Part shown: piece by piece, positions 12,627 to 22,963 of the stretch | Position numbering within the stretch: the first letter of the stretch is position 1 | Layout: each line of letters starts with the position of its first letter | Notes under the pieces: model-generated | What the model saw: only the letters and a program-made list of their open reading frames with translations | Databases searched by the model: none | What the model was told of the DNA's origin: nothing | Program-made: the position numbers and the translations under genes | DNA from: Jackrogersella multiformis | Taxonomy: Eukaryota > Ascomycota > Sordariomycetes > Xylariales > Hypoxylaceae | Assembly: GCA_902806575.1 (NCBI GenBank) | Contig: CADCXD010000007.1 | Coordinates: 1,488,001-1,552,000, forward strand | Reading direction: 5' to 3' | DNA length: 64,000 bases

Positions 12627-15326
12627 TCAAAACTGGAGGATCTCCAACTCGTCGTCGTCGTCGTCTTCATCCAAGACGACCATCCTGCCTCTCCTATCCC
12701 TTGTGTACCTATCCCTATCCCCATCCATAGCAGACCTAGGACGAACAGAACCGCCACTACTGCTCTTATCGCCGCCGTCGCCGCGGGCTGTCGCCGAGAC
12801 CAGCTCGGCGCCCAGGCTCTCGCGGCCCGCCTCGCGGATGCCCTTCTCGGTCACGAAGCGCGTCTTCTTGCGGGCCGGGGACCGTGTCCTGCTGCCGGCA
12901 CCACTGATGCAACTACTGCCGTCGTCGCCGGTACCAGCACCCCCGCCACCACCGCCCGAATCCCTCGCATCTTCTCCCGCTGCGCTTGTCTGGCTTGAGA
13001 GCAGCCCCGCGGGCCGCAGCTTCTCGCCGTCCTTCATGCGCGCGAGCTTGTCCTTGAGGTTGCCGCCCCAGCCGAGCGGCAGCTTGCCGGTGGCGCTACT
13101 ACTTCTAGCGGCTACGCTCGAGGACGTGGACGTGGTGAAGGAGAGCGCGGTCTCGCTACGCTTGCGCTTAACGGGGCTGAGGTGCATCTTGGGCTCGTAG
13201 CCCTTGGGCCGGGTGAGGCCGAGGGCGCGCGCGTCGGCGTCGGGCCGTTGCTGCGGGTCGGCGGGGTCTTGCGTCGAGCCGCCGTTCTTCCCGTCCGCGG
13301 CGACGCCCTTCAACATGTACTCCTTGCCGGCGCCGGACCCGATCTTGCCCAGGGTCTTCATGAGCTCGCGCTCCTTCTCCTCGGTCGCGAGGCGCCGCCG
13401 CAGCGCCTCGCTGCGCTCGACCCGGCCCGCGACCTGACCGCCCAGCACCTCGTTGTCGAGCATGCTGGCGGCGCTCGGCTTGTTTATGAACCACTGGCCT
13501 CTAGTGTCGCGGTCGTAGTTGCCGCGGCCCTTCTTCTTGGAGTCGTTGGCCTGGCCGTCCCAGCGGTACGAGTTCTTGAATTTCCTGCTGTTTCCGTTGC
13601 CGTCGTTGTCCTTTCGGGGCCCCGGCGCCGTGTTGAACGCGTTGACGTCCTGGCGCGCCTGCCGGTGCTTGGCTAGGCCCATGTTCATGTGGAACTCGCA
13701 GAACTCGGTACGCTTGCGGTTGACCCAGCTGTTGCAGCACACGCCATCCTTCTTGACGGACTTGCAGAACCCTAAGTCCCGCGCCGTGCCGATCTCTAGG
13801 ATGGTGTCCTGCCCGCTGTTGATAACCAGGCTGAAGCGCCCCGTGTCGGTGCGGCCTGGCGGCGGCGGCATGATGGTCGGGTTGAGGATGGCGAGGAGGG
13901 TGCCGGGCGTCAGCTTCCAGTACCGGTCGAAGCCAGTGTTAAAAAGGAAGAGCTCGAGCTCCCACTGCAGATCCACGAGCTGTAAGACCATGTACTTCCC
14001 CTTTTCTGGGTCTGTTTGCACTTTTTCTTTTAGGTTGTTGTTTGACGTTTTGTGCGAACGGGGGTCGGACTTGGAAGCTAAGATGCCGAAAACGACTATG
14101 TCTTGTTCGATCTCGGGGAGCTGGAAATCGGGAGCCTTGACGTGTTTTAATAGGTCTTTGATCACGTACGTCTTCTTGCTTGATAAATTCCGGGTCAGCA
14201 ACGAGTGCGGTATTACGCGCTTCGAGAGGTGGATAGCCGAGTACGGTTCGAATCCGGCGGCATCCTCTTCTGGTACTTCGGAGGGAGGCATATCCTGGTC
14301 TTGTTGCGAGGCTGTCTCTGCTTGTGATTCTGTAGCCCCCTCAAAGCTACTCCCTGAACGGTTCTCATCCTGCGTAGGTCGTCTTAAGCTCGGCATTGTA
14401 TTACTGCGTTTGAGCCGACTGCCAGCCATGACTTGTTCATGGCTGTACTGTGCCGGTTGTAAGGGCACGTCTGGTATCTCCTTCGCATTAATTTTGAGAT
14501 GCTCCATCTCCTGCCTGCTAAGCTCGAAAGCATTGCTTCTTGATTGTTTTACTCTCTCTCGCCTCTCCTGCCGACTCGCCTCCTCCGATCTAGCCGCGGC
14601 CAATCTCTCACTAAAAGTCATTGGCCGTTCCTGCTTGGCTGACTGCTCGGGGTTGCTGAGAGAGGGTGTGTGCGCTCTTCGAAGATAACCTCCTCCCTGC
14701 GATCCGTTCTGGCTCTCCGTAGTCTTCTTAAAGGTTGGTGCTCGTTTCAGCGATATGTCCTTCGCCTTGATCCCCTTGTCGATGCCTAGACGTACTCTGC
14801 TGGGAGAGTTATCACCTTCCGGTACCTTCGCTCTTCTTACTGGGGACACCGGGACCTGTACTTCGGTTTGCGATTGTGGCCGTGGCACCGGGCCCGAACG
14901 GAATGGGTCTGCTCGCGACTGGGCTCGGCTAGCGACTGGGATATCTGGTATAGGTATAGATTCAGATCGTGTTGTGGTCGCATCTCCTCCGAGCGCCTTC
15001 TTCGCCTTGGCGCTTTTTAATTTCTTTAGCTTAAGTTTCGCCTGGATCGCTTGTAGCTTCAGTTGCAATATCTCCTCGTCTTCCTCATCCTCGTCATCGT
15101 CATCCTCGTCAAGATCCATTTCAATGTCCCCCGCGTTGCGCCAAGAGTTACCAGATCGAACAGCTAGAGTTGGTGTAAAACGAGCTCGCATAGATGGGGA
15201 TGGTGACGGTGATGCCTGCTCGGCCATGCGTCGCAGTCGTTCGCGTCCTTTAGGAGTGCTGAGGAGGACGTCGTGGGGAGATCGTGGCGGCCATTGGGCC
15301 TCAGAGTCGGCGCCCGACCCTATCAT
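12627..15326 (-). CDS. MCM10: DNA replication initiation factor Mcm10
   Basis: One uninterrupted frame of 899 residues. Residues 70-85 form an Asp/Glu run, followed by a probable coiled coil at about 85-112. A disordered Ser/Pro/Arg-rich region extends to about 355. The conserved Mcm10 core follows at about 360-560: an OB-fold (IVVFGILASKS, WELELFLFN, PGTLLAILNP) merging into a zinc finger with Cys521, Cys530 or Cys531, Cys543 and His546 in the pattern CKxxKKDGxxCxxWVNRxxxxFCxFH. The C-terminal half is basic and low-complexity and ends in an acidic tail, DDDDDELEILQF. Mcm10 binds single- and double-stranded DNA, activates the CMG helicase and links it to Pol alpha at origins. It is divergently transcribed from the RNase H2B gene, 1.0 kb away. 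Base composition changes along the gene: codons of the C-terminal half are far more GC-rich than those of the N-terminal half. Confidence 0.93.
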   Translation of the reverse strand: MIGSGADSEAQWPPRSPHDVLLSTPKGRERLRRMAEQASPSPSPSMRARFTPTLAVRSGNSWRNAGDIEMDLDEDDDDEDEEDEEILQLKLQAIQAKLKLKKLKSAKAKKALGGDATTTRSESIPIPDIPVASRAQSRADPFRSGPVPRPQSQTEVQVPVSPVRRAKVPEGDNSPSRVRLGIDKGIKAKDISLKRAPTFKKTTESQNGSQGGGYLRRAHTPSLSNPEQSAKQERPMTFSERLAAARSEEASRQERRERVKQSRSNAFELSRQEMEHLKINAKEIPDVPLQPAQYSHEQVMAGSRLKRSNTMPSLRRPTQDENRSGSSFEGATESQAETASQQDQDMPPSEVPEEDAAGFEPYSAIHLSKRVIPHSLLTRNLSSKKTYVIKDLLKHVKAPDFQLPEIEQDIVVFGILASKSDPRSHKTSNNNLKEKVQTDPEKGKYMVLQLVDLQWELELFLFNTGFDRYWKLTPGTLLAILNPTIMPPPPGRTDTGRFSLVINSGQDTILEIGTARDLGFCKSVKKDGVCCNSWVNRKRTEFCEFHMNMGLAKHRQARQDVNAFNTAPGPRKDNDGNGNSRKFKNSYRWDGQANDSKKKGRGNYDRDTRGQWFINKPSAASMLDNEVLGGQVAGRVERSEALRRRLATEEKERELMKTLGKIGSGAGKEYMLKGVAADGKNGGSTQDPADPQQRPDADARALGLTRPKGYEPKMHLSPVKRKRSETALSFTTSTSSSVAARSSSATGKLPLGWGGNLKDKLARMKDGEKLRPAGLLSSQTSAAGEDARDSGGGGGGAGTGDDGSSCISGAGSRTRSPARKKTRFVTEKGIREAGRESLGAELVSATARGDGGDKSSSGGSVRPRSAMDGDRDRYTRDRRGRMVVLDEDDDDDELEILQF

Positions 15327-16343
15327 TTGTAAGAAGTTATCGGAAGCGGACTAAATATAAAAGAAATATGATGGGCTATGTAGGTAGATAGGTAGAAGAC
15401 AGGTAATAGATATTAGAAAGAACAAATAACATACTAGCAGGCATCATAACTGTTGTTGCCGTTTCCCATCGGCCACGTTTATTCGGCAGTGTTTTTCGTC
15501 CCCTCCACTAGAAAGATGCAGGGGTCCGGCGCCTTGGTATGTAGATAGTAGATACACTGCAATATTAATATATCATGCAGCAAATATGGAAACAACCTGT
15601 GTGCCGGAAATGGAAATCGTCCAGGGTGAAATCAAGTTGGTCGGTGGTTGATAGTTAGTAGTAGTAGGAAATCAATTCGAGCTTGAGGCACCAATAACAT
15701 AAAAATTTGTTGTAAACACTGTCTATTCATTTCCAAAAACGCCACAGAATCAATAAAGTTGTAAAGAATTGAATTTGAAGAAGCGTAGTACTACCTGTAG
15801 ATACCTGGGTAATAATCAAGAGCGTTTGAAAAGGAAACAACATCCATCCATCAAGTGTCACAAGACTTACATAAGATATGCTACTTAGGTACTTGTAAGA
15901 ATGTATCATATCGATAAGTCCTACCTACCTAAATCGCATAAACCTGTGGGACCTGCAGCATCTGAACCAAACAATTGAGCCGACCCTGAACAAAACCGGC
16001 GAATGCTTTGTACCTGATTGGTCAGAGAGAGACAGGGCAAATGCCGGTGTTTGATTGGCGTAGTGGAGACGCGTCTCCTCTTTAGCAGGACGCGACTTAA
16101 CACTTAACATGCACTAGTGTACAGACGCGTCGTGTCGACAGGGGTCTTGGTATATTGGTACCTTCAATTATGAACAAACCTCCCTTAAGTCACACTGATA
16201 AGATAATTGACTATAACCTTGAGAGTTGGCATAATTTACAAAGTAGACATTGGACATTGCTGTTGCTGTACCTAATAAACCAATTGAGGCAATCGCGATC
16301 TAATTACCCTATGTTCCAGTAAAAACACAATAATTATATACCA
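15327..16343. other. Divergent promoter region, MCM10 / RNH202
   Basis: A 1.0 kb shared upstream region. The half near MCM10 is AT-rich with AGGTAGATAGGTAG and CTACCTACCTAA motifs. The half near RNH202 has ATTGG (inverted CCAAT) motifs at about 16016-16020 and 16053-16057 and two ACGCGT boxes. No ORF of note. Confidence 0.65.
16065..16130. promoter_or_regulatory. Paired MluI cell-cycle boxes (MCB) in divergent promoter
   Basis: Two perfect ACGCGT hexamers lie at 16069-16074 and 16125-16130. The first sits in the 14-bp palindrome GGAGACGCGTCTCC (16065-16078), and a near match, GACGCGAC, lies between them. They are 214-275 bp upstream of the RNH202 start. In yeasts ACGCGT is bound by MBF (an Mbp1-type protein with Swi6) for G1/S expression. 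Function here is inferred. ACGCGT elsewhere in the window occurs at about chance frequency. Confidence 0.45.
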
Positions 16344-17699
16344 ATGGCGAGGACGACCAGATCAAAGACGAGCGCATCGGCCGCTACGAAATCAGATTAT
16401 AAACCAACAGCTACATCCAATACCAGCTCCAAATACACATTACCCACCGAGTCCTCAAACCCGCCAAAGCTATTCATCCTCCCCACGAAAGCCACCAAAG
16501 ACGCAAGAATCGTCTCCCTTCTTAACCCGAGATACGGAAAGCCGACGAGGTACCTCGTCTGTCCCGAGACCGGCATCTACGAGTTCACTAGGATCGCCGC
16601 GCCGAAGTCCACCACCAGGAGCTGGCTGATAGAATGCGGCAGGACGGGAAAGGTCGAGGAGAAGACGAGCGAAGACGGCGCCGAGCTCGGTGCTTATGTC
16701 ACTAAGGGCGCCGACCTGTACGTCGCGACGCCTGTCGACCCTATGTTTCTCCTGCTGCCCGCCTTCGCCGACCAGTCCGCCAGTACCAAGAGCGGGAAGC
16801 GGATGTTCGTGACCAGCGACGACCACTTCGACTCCATACACGGCGATTCGCCGCATCTATCCGAGATACTACGATGGGGTAAGATACGGGCGCTGCTGGA
16901 GTCGCGCATGGCCGCGATATGCGACACGAGCGAGGCAGGCGACGAGCTCATGTTCCGCTTCAGCGAGGACAAGCTCCTATCCGAGGTCCTGGGCAAGGCA
17001 CGGAAGATGAGCGAGAAGCCCCTGCCGAAGAGCATGGAGGACAAGTTCGTTACCAAAACCCTGGAAGCGCCAGTCGTGGGCGTCAAGAGGGAGAACACCG
17101 CTGCGTCATCGATCTCGCAGCAAACGCCCGCCGAGGCCGAGGCGCCAGACTCGAAGGAGTCGACCCCTAAGATCGAATCTGCCGATAGTCAGTCATCAAC
17201 ATCATCAACAGAAACCACCGCGACCTCCGCATCAGAAGCGTCCACGGCCGCCACCTCAGTCGCCGCCTCAGAACCCACCACCACCGAAGAAATCCCCACG
17301 CTCCACGCCTCCGCCCAAGTCATCCAACTGCAGCGGCTACGCACGGCCTTCACCTTCCTGTGCTCGAGCTACATCCCACCGGCGCAAGCGACATTCCTAC
17401 AGACCAAGCTCGCCTCCTCCACCACCACCCCAGCAGCAGTCGACTTCGCGCCGCTAGACTCGTACCTCTCGCAAGTGCGGCAGCTGAAGGAGGAGGCGGC
17501 GGCGGCGCGGGGCACGGCGGACTACTCGCGCAAGCGCGTGCTAGACGAGGAGGAGCTGGCGGACCGCAGCGAGCGCAAGCGCCGGAAGGACGACGACGAG
17601 AAGAAGAAGAAGGCGGGCGAGAGCCGCGGCGTCAAGAACTTGAAGAAGGCCAGCACCACCGGCATGCGCAAGATGAGCGATTTCTTCGGGAAGAAGTAG
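16344..17699 (+). CDS. RNH202: Ribonuclease H2 subunit B
   Basis: A single exon of 451 residues starting at ATACCAATGG. The N-terminus is basic and Ser/Thr-rich. Residues 40-145 form the RNase H2B beta-barrel region, with KLFILPTK, LLNPRYGKPTRYLV and the conserved VDPMFLLLPAF. A helical region follows (HLSEILRWGKIRALLESRMAAICDT), then a Ser/Thr/Ala-rich linker at about 245-320 and a basic C-terminus. RNase H2 is a heterotrimer that cuts RNA:DNA hybrids and removes single ribonucleotides from genomic DNA; subunit B is structural. The last residues, MRKMSDFF at 441-448, match a PCNA-interacting (PIP) box except for Met in place of the first Gln, and PIP boxes are known in this subunit. Nuclear location fits the basic termini. 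Confidence 0.9.
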   Translation: MARTTRSKTSASAATKSDYKPTATSNTSSKYTLPTESSNPPKLFILPTKATKDARIVSLLNPRYGKPTRYLVCPETGIYEFTRIAAPKSTTRSWLIECGRTGKVEEKTSEDGAELGAYVTKGADLYVATPVDPMFLLLPAFADQSASTKSGKRMFVTSDDHFDSIHGDSPHLSEILRWGKIRALLESRMAAICDTSEAGDELMFRFSEDKLLSEVLGKARKMSEKPLPKSMEDKFVTKTLEAPVVGVKRENTAASSISQQTPAEAEAPDSKESTPKIESADSQSSTSSTETTATSASEASTAATSVAASEPTTTEEIPTLHASAQVIQLQRLRTAFTFLCSSYIPPAQATFLQTKLASSTTTPAAVDFAPLDSYLSQVRQLKEEAAAARGTADYSRKRVLDEEELADRSERKRRKDDDEKKKKAGESRGVKNLKKASTTGMRKMSDFFGKK

Positions 17700-18055
17700 A
17701 TGGGTTGATAGATGCGGATATAGGTGTAATTGTAAATATATGGGTAGGAGTAGGAATAGGAGTATGCGTGAAAGAGAAGAGAAGAAAAATAGGAAGAAGA
17801 AACCGGCGGCACGCGGTATGCTCCTGAGACTTGTCAGGTGTGTATAGTATGTATGTATTCAGGCTACGTAGCTCGCGGCTAGGCTTCGCACTGTATGCCC
17901 GCGCCGTGCAGTTCGTCATTCGTGTAGAGATAGGTAGACAAAGCCATGGACCAAACCAAGCCTGCGCTAATTCAGCAGAGCTTATCTACTTCCTCAAATC
18001 GTCATTCCCCCCTTCTTTTCTTCTCTTTTCTTCTTCTTTTCATTTCTTTCTTTCC
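17700..18055. other. Short spacer between convergent RNH202 and DUO1
   Basis: A 356-bp region shared by two 3' UTRs. It contains TATG/GTATG-rich and AGGAGTAGGAATAGGAG-like stretches and a CT-rich run at about 18010-18055. No gene. Confidence 0.6.
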
Positions 18056-18863
18056 TTAATACCCCCGCGGCCCTCTCGACTTCCCCCTCAGGAACCCGCC
18101 TCGCCCGATCCCCGACGCGCCTCTCCCGCTCACATTGCTCGTGGAGCTGGTATCTGCCGCGGACGCGGGCCTGCTCGTGGTCCCCCCGGAGTACGCGCCG
18201 CGCCCCGTCGACGCGGTGCGGCCCCTCACGCTGCCGCTCCTGCCGACCCTGGCGCCGCGCCTGGAGCCGGCGCCCGGGGTGCTGCTGCGCGTGGCAACGG
18301 CGGCGTCGCGCTGGCGCTGCTCCTCCTCGTGGCGGCGCCGGGCCTCGGCGCGGCGACGCTCCTCGTCCGCGGCGCGGCGCTGGGCCTCGCGCTGCTTCTG
18401 CGAGGCCTCCTCCTCCAGGTCCGCGAGGTCCTGGCTGGCGCCCTTCCACGAGGGGTTGAGGATCAGGCGCTGGTTGTGCTCGGTCTGGGAGAGGATGCGC
18501 GTCCAGGTGTTCAGGAGCGTGGACGCGGTGTTGACGGTGTTGGAGACGGTCTAAGGGGGTTTGCTAGGTTAGCTACCTAGCCTAGGGGGTGGAGTTATTG
18601 GGTGGACGAAGGGAAGAATGGGTGTGGTATACCTGCATGTTCCCCTTCGCTCGTTCCAGGGTCCCCACCACGCCTTCGATTAATTCGTTGATATTTCGGA
18701 CGCCTTCCAACTCTCGCCGCAGGTTGGCCTCGCGGGCGTCTTCCGACTCATCGTAGCGGGTATTTGGGGGAGGGGCTAACGGGGTTGTGGACCGCTGTGG
18801 TTGTTCTTTAGGTGTGGGCTTCTTCGACGATGGAGAGGCGAAGAGGTCTTCGTGGTCGGACAT
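18056..18863 (-). CDS. DUO1: DASH complex subunit Duo1
   Basis: Two exons on the minus strand (18633-18863 and 18056-18550) joined across an 82-bp intron give 241 residues. The ATG at 18861-18863 is chosen because MSDHEDLFASP begins the conserved N-terminus; in-frame codons upstream are only leader. The Duo1 domain lies at about residues 45-125: LRRELEGVRNINELIEG, LERAKGNMQTVSNTVNTAS, then LLNTWTRILSQTEHNQRLIL and NPSWKGASQDLADLE. A charged coiled coil follows (about 125-160), then an Arg/Gly/Ser-rich tail. DASH/Dam1 forms rings or patches on kinetochore microtubules and couples chromosomes to depolymerising ends; it is fungus-specific. The intron contains a copy of the spacer motif (CTAGGTTAGCTACCTAGCCTAG). 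Confidence 0.92.
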
Positions 18864-20357
18864 GACTGCGTGGGAGGGGAAGGGAAGGGGAAATAGTGCC
18901 CGGGTGTTTATATTGTTTCTCGTGTAGGTGCCATGCAAGAAGAAGGAAATAGTGAAGGTTGCACTATCGCAAATAATTGATTGGCGGGGTAGCTATCACT
19001 TAGGCAAGGGCGAGTGAGTACCTAAAAGGCTAGAGCAGGTTTCAGGGGTGCTAGTTATGGTGCTAGTTACCTTAGGTACCTTAGGTAGGTATGGTGCTAC
19101 CTACGGTTAAGGTACCAATGAATTAAAAGTTCAACTTCAATGGCAGTTTCCAATTAGTTACGTAAAAAAGATGGTCCTTCCTATAGAATTAGGTCTATTA
19201 TTTGTTCTTTGTTGACATGTTTTGTCATACAACAATGTGTTTTCGTGTGTGTGGATGAAGATATGTGCTGGCTGTGAAAATTGGCCAATTGGCCTAGCTG
19301 TTCATGTTATCGATAGGGCTCCTTCCATTCGATTCGTGGTGGGCCACGGACTTTCGACGCGTACAAGGGGGCTCACTACGGATCATACGCGTTTTAATAT
19401 GCATGCATTGTAGTGCATAGTAGTGCATACCTAGGTACATAGGTTATCATTAATTTACATAAATACGCCTAGTGTCCGCTATACTGTGCGCTACTGTGCG
19501 GGGTACATTGGCTCTCGCACAAAATTAGCTCACTCTGTTAGTACTCCGTAGTAATAAAAAAACAGGATTGCAGGGGGTTAATTGGCAGGAATGTCATAAT
19601 TTACCTAGCGCTTTCTGCACGTTCCACATTCAGTTGGGATAGTTTCCGAAGCCCCCAAAAGTTCATACCTCAGTAGCAGCAACCTTAATCGGCCCAGCCA
19701 CTTTTCGACTTTTGACTTTCCCACGTTCTAGCGATTCCTGCCACTCTTTCTTATCCGTCCCCCTAACCGAACCTGATCAATTTTCACACTACCACTTCAC
19801 ATTACCTACGCACCTACGCACCTACATACCTACACACTACAACTTCGTTTCCGCCGCCAGCTTCAGCCATCGCACTTTGTTCTCTACGCTCCTTGCTCTC
19901 AGACTTTGTTCGATTATTTGGCTTGTCGCAGTGCGAAACGGTATTCGATATTTTGTTTTGCATTCTACGAGTATTTCAATTTTCAATTTGGTATTGGAGT
20001 AGATTAAGAGTCGAGACGAAAGGAAAAGTACAACAAATAAGACAAATAAAGGAGAAAGAGACCTGCGACCGAACACCAACAAACACCCTTAACTGAATCG
20101 CCAACACCGACAAAACCGACCGTCTAACATTTCGGCCTGGCAATTCTCGTCGACAGCCCCATCTACTTCTCAACGCGTTATTAACATTCCACTTTTTGTT
20201 TATCTCAAAAGCCAGACACCTATCTAGGTACCTGTCAGTCAATTGATATTGGATCGCAACAACCCTTTTTCGTCAGATCGAAGATCGAATAATTGATAAG
20301 GGTTTTTTCGAGGAAGTTTTACCCTATACCTTGATCGAATTCCTGCCTGAGCAAACC
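18864..20357. other. Divergent spacer, DUO1 / unknown nuclear protein
   Basis: A 1.5 kb shared upstream region. It has three ACGCGT hexamers (19357-19362, 19387-19392, 20173-20178) and AGGTACCTTAGGTAGG clusters (about 19070-19110, 19430, 20225). The last 600 bases before 20358 are CT/AC-rich leader-like sequence. Small ORFs here look like chance. Confidence 0.6.
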
Positions 20358-21765
20358 ATGGCTTCCTTCGCCATTTCAACACCCTCACCTCCAGGTCGAG
20401 TACATACTCCAGGCACTCCAAAGTTCGGTTACAGCGATTCTTGGGAACCTTTCTCTCCTAGAAAATCTGCCCGCATCTCCGCACAGCAATCATCTCAACG
20501 AACACCATCTCCACGTGCACCTTCTCAATCTCGCAGTCGCGCATCAACTAGAATTTCTTCCTCGGACGTATTCACTACTCCTGCAATGTCTCCTCAGAAG
20601 AAACGCCAGCCTGCTATGGATTCCGTTCGACGCGCATCTGGCGCCTTGACTGCCGAGGGCGCTGCTAACGCCGCTGACTCGCTTGGAATTGCCTCCTCGC
20701 ACCAGAAACCCAAGGCCAGTGTCCCAACTACTACTACCACTAGAAGTGCTACTATGCTTCCTACTCCCGCCAAGACCCCAAACAAGCAGCCGGATGAGAA
20801 GGCAAGAGCTAATGTCCGCGCGATCGCGCGCAACCTATTCGCCGAGCCTGACGCTGTTCCGAGCCCCAAGAAGAGAAAGGCTAAGAAGTACACCGGCCTT
20901 ACCCTGGACAGCTTTACCGCTGAGGAGATTGAAGACCCTATTGAGATCTTCACCGATTCACGAGACCGCGTTCCCGAGGCAGACCACGATGCGCAAAACC
21001 CCTTCTACAATGGCCAGCCCTCTGCTTCTAATCGCGAGCATTCTACGCGACGAACCCGAAGCAAGCAAGTATCTGTCCCCGGTGAAGGCAAGATGTCTAT
21101 TGAAGAGGCACTTGAACGTAAGGATGGAATCGTATACGTATTGTGAGTTATCATCCCATTCATCTCAACTCCGCTCCACTTAAACGTCATCTATAACCAA
21201 ACATGTACTAATTATCATCCGCAGCCGAGGAAAGAAGATCTTCCGCAAGTTCTCGTCAATCGAGGATGAAGATTCAGCTGATCAGTCAGAGGAGGAGAGC
21301 ATGGGCATACAGTTGAGCAGTGTCAACACACCTGAACGACTACGTCCGTTCACCCGCTCGTCCATCAAGCCTCGCCTACTCTTCCCAACTATCTCGAAGG
21401 ATAAGGCGGCTGCTAAGGCCTCGACTGAAGACGAAGAAGCTGTCACCGACATTGAAGATCACGTGTTCGCTGATGCTGAAGACGAGCCTGCCGAAGTTCC
21501 CGTGACGCCCGTGGCTATGGTGGCGAAGAAGCCGGAGACTCCAATAGCACCTAGATTCGCACCAGCTTCTCCTCCTACCACAGTCCGAGCTACACGCGCC
21601 AGCGCCAAGATACAGGCAACTGCAGCATCCGCGAAGCAAACCAAGCCGCAGAGTCCTTTTGACGGCTGGCGTCGCTCTAAGAGTCGAGCTGCCCCGCACG
21701 GTCAGAAGCGAGAGGGCGAAGCACTGACTGGCCAGAACGAGACCTCGAAGCGCCAGCGTGTCTAG
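20358..21765 (+). CDS. Unidentified nuclear protein with CDK-site clusters
   Basis: Two exons (20358-21142 and 21225-21765) with an 82-bp intron (GTGAGT donor, TACTAAT branch site, CGCAG acceptor) encode 441 residues. The start has a strong context, AAACCATGG. I do not recognise a named family. Seen: four full CDK sites of the form S/T-P-x-K/R at Ser33, Ser78, Thr140 and Ser169; a possible cyclin-docking RxLF motif, RNLF, at 158-161; a nuclear-localisation-like SPKKRKAKK at 169-177; and the ordered-looking segments KYTGLTLDSF, IEIFTDSRDRVPE and, across the intron, KDGIVYVLFRGKKIFRKF. An acidic stretch (EDEEAVTDIEDHVFADAEDE) and a basic C-terminus ending SKRQRV follow. A CDK-regulated nuclear or chromatin protein is a reasonable inference, not an identification. 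Confidence 0.8.
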
Positions 21766-22963
21766 TCGGCAGCTAAGGCGCTTTTTCGACGATCCGATTC
21801 TAGCATCTAGGAAATTGTAATGGAGTGAGGATCGGATTCTATCTATTCCGCCCTCAGTTTCTTCATGTTTCCCTTTGTGATTTTATTGAGGCAGGAATGC
21901 AGCAGGCCCTCGGAACGGAAAACTTGGTCGTACCATACCAAGAGGTGTTAGGCGTTGTTACCGAACGGTAATGTCCCTTCGTCGACATGAGCCTAAGACA
22001 GGGTCGGGAGCCATCCGGTTCGGACTGGTTGGCAGTACTCCCCAGGTTAATAGTTGCGGGGAATGCGCTCCTTGATAGTATAGCTTGCCTCAGAATGAAT
22101 TGATTTTTATCGGATATCCGTGTCTTCTCTGTATCCTACCTGGTGTGATATGATGTGTGATGACCAGTAAGCCACTATTAGCTCTTGAATGCCTACCTAC
22201 CTAGGTAGATATATTATAGGGAAATTATATGCCAACAACCTGAGAGTTCTACGTAAAACAGAGGATAGAGGTGATAGATCCGTCACAATGGTTGACCTAC
22301 CTTTTTCTTGAAGCCTCTACATACACATACGAAGATATATGACCGTCCAAATCATTGTCCTGTTTTCTTAAAGTAATATAATTAGCTAGGATTCTTTAGC
22401 ATTGTTAGCTCTAGTCACTATCACATTTCGATGAAATATAGTGTTGAAGGCTTAGGTACTTGATATGATGCATTTTACTTTATAAATTTATTATAACCAC
22501 GTTGCAGGCCCTTGGAACCCAATTCCTCTAAGGTACCTACCTTTCTAGGTAGGTGGTCATCGTAGTTTCTATGATATATTAGTACCTACCTCCTCTAAGG
22601 GGTAAGGTACCTAGTATTCGTGGAAGTCATGGCAATCTGGCAGATAGTGGCAGAGGATCAAACATATCACGTCATACCCAGTACTATATACCAAACACAC
22701 GAAGGTGCAATCCAAATCCAATTGCAATTACTTGCCCCGCCCCCGCCTAATTTTTTATACTAAATACAATTCGATATCCGCAATTCGGAGCCCACATACG
22801 ACTAACTTCAACCTCTTTCCACTCCTTAACCTGTACATCATATAATCCATTCTTCAGTCTTGAAAGGTCTTGTTTGTTATTGTAATCGTTTATAGTAATA
22901 TGAACCGCAATTGACCTCGGAATTCTCTCTAGATCAGGTATAGGACTATCCTACCATCTTATC
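21766..22963. other. Intergenic spacer before the SurE-TTL gene
   Basis: A 1.2 kb region with the 3' UTR of the unknown nuclear gene and the promoter of the next. It is AT-rich from about 22190 to 22700, with AGGTACCTACCTTTCTAGGTAGG at about 22530-22553 and further clusters at 22195 and 22590-22615. No gene. Confidence 0.6.

Noticed and set aside
13519..14688. 389-codon plus-strand ORF opposite MCM10
   Set aside because: Shadow frame of the MCM10 coding strand with Cys/Ser/Arg-rich nonsense composition.
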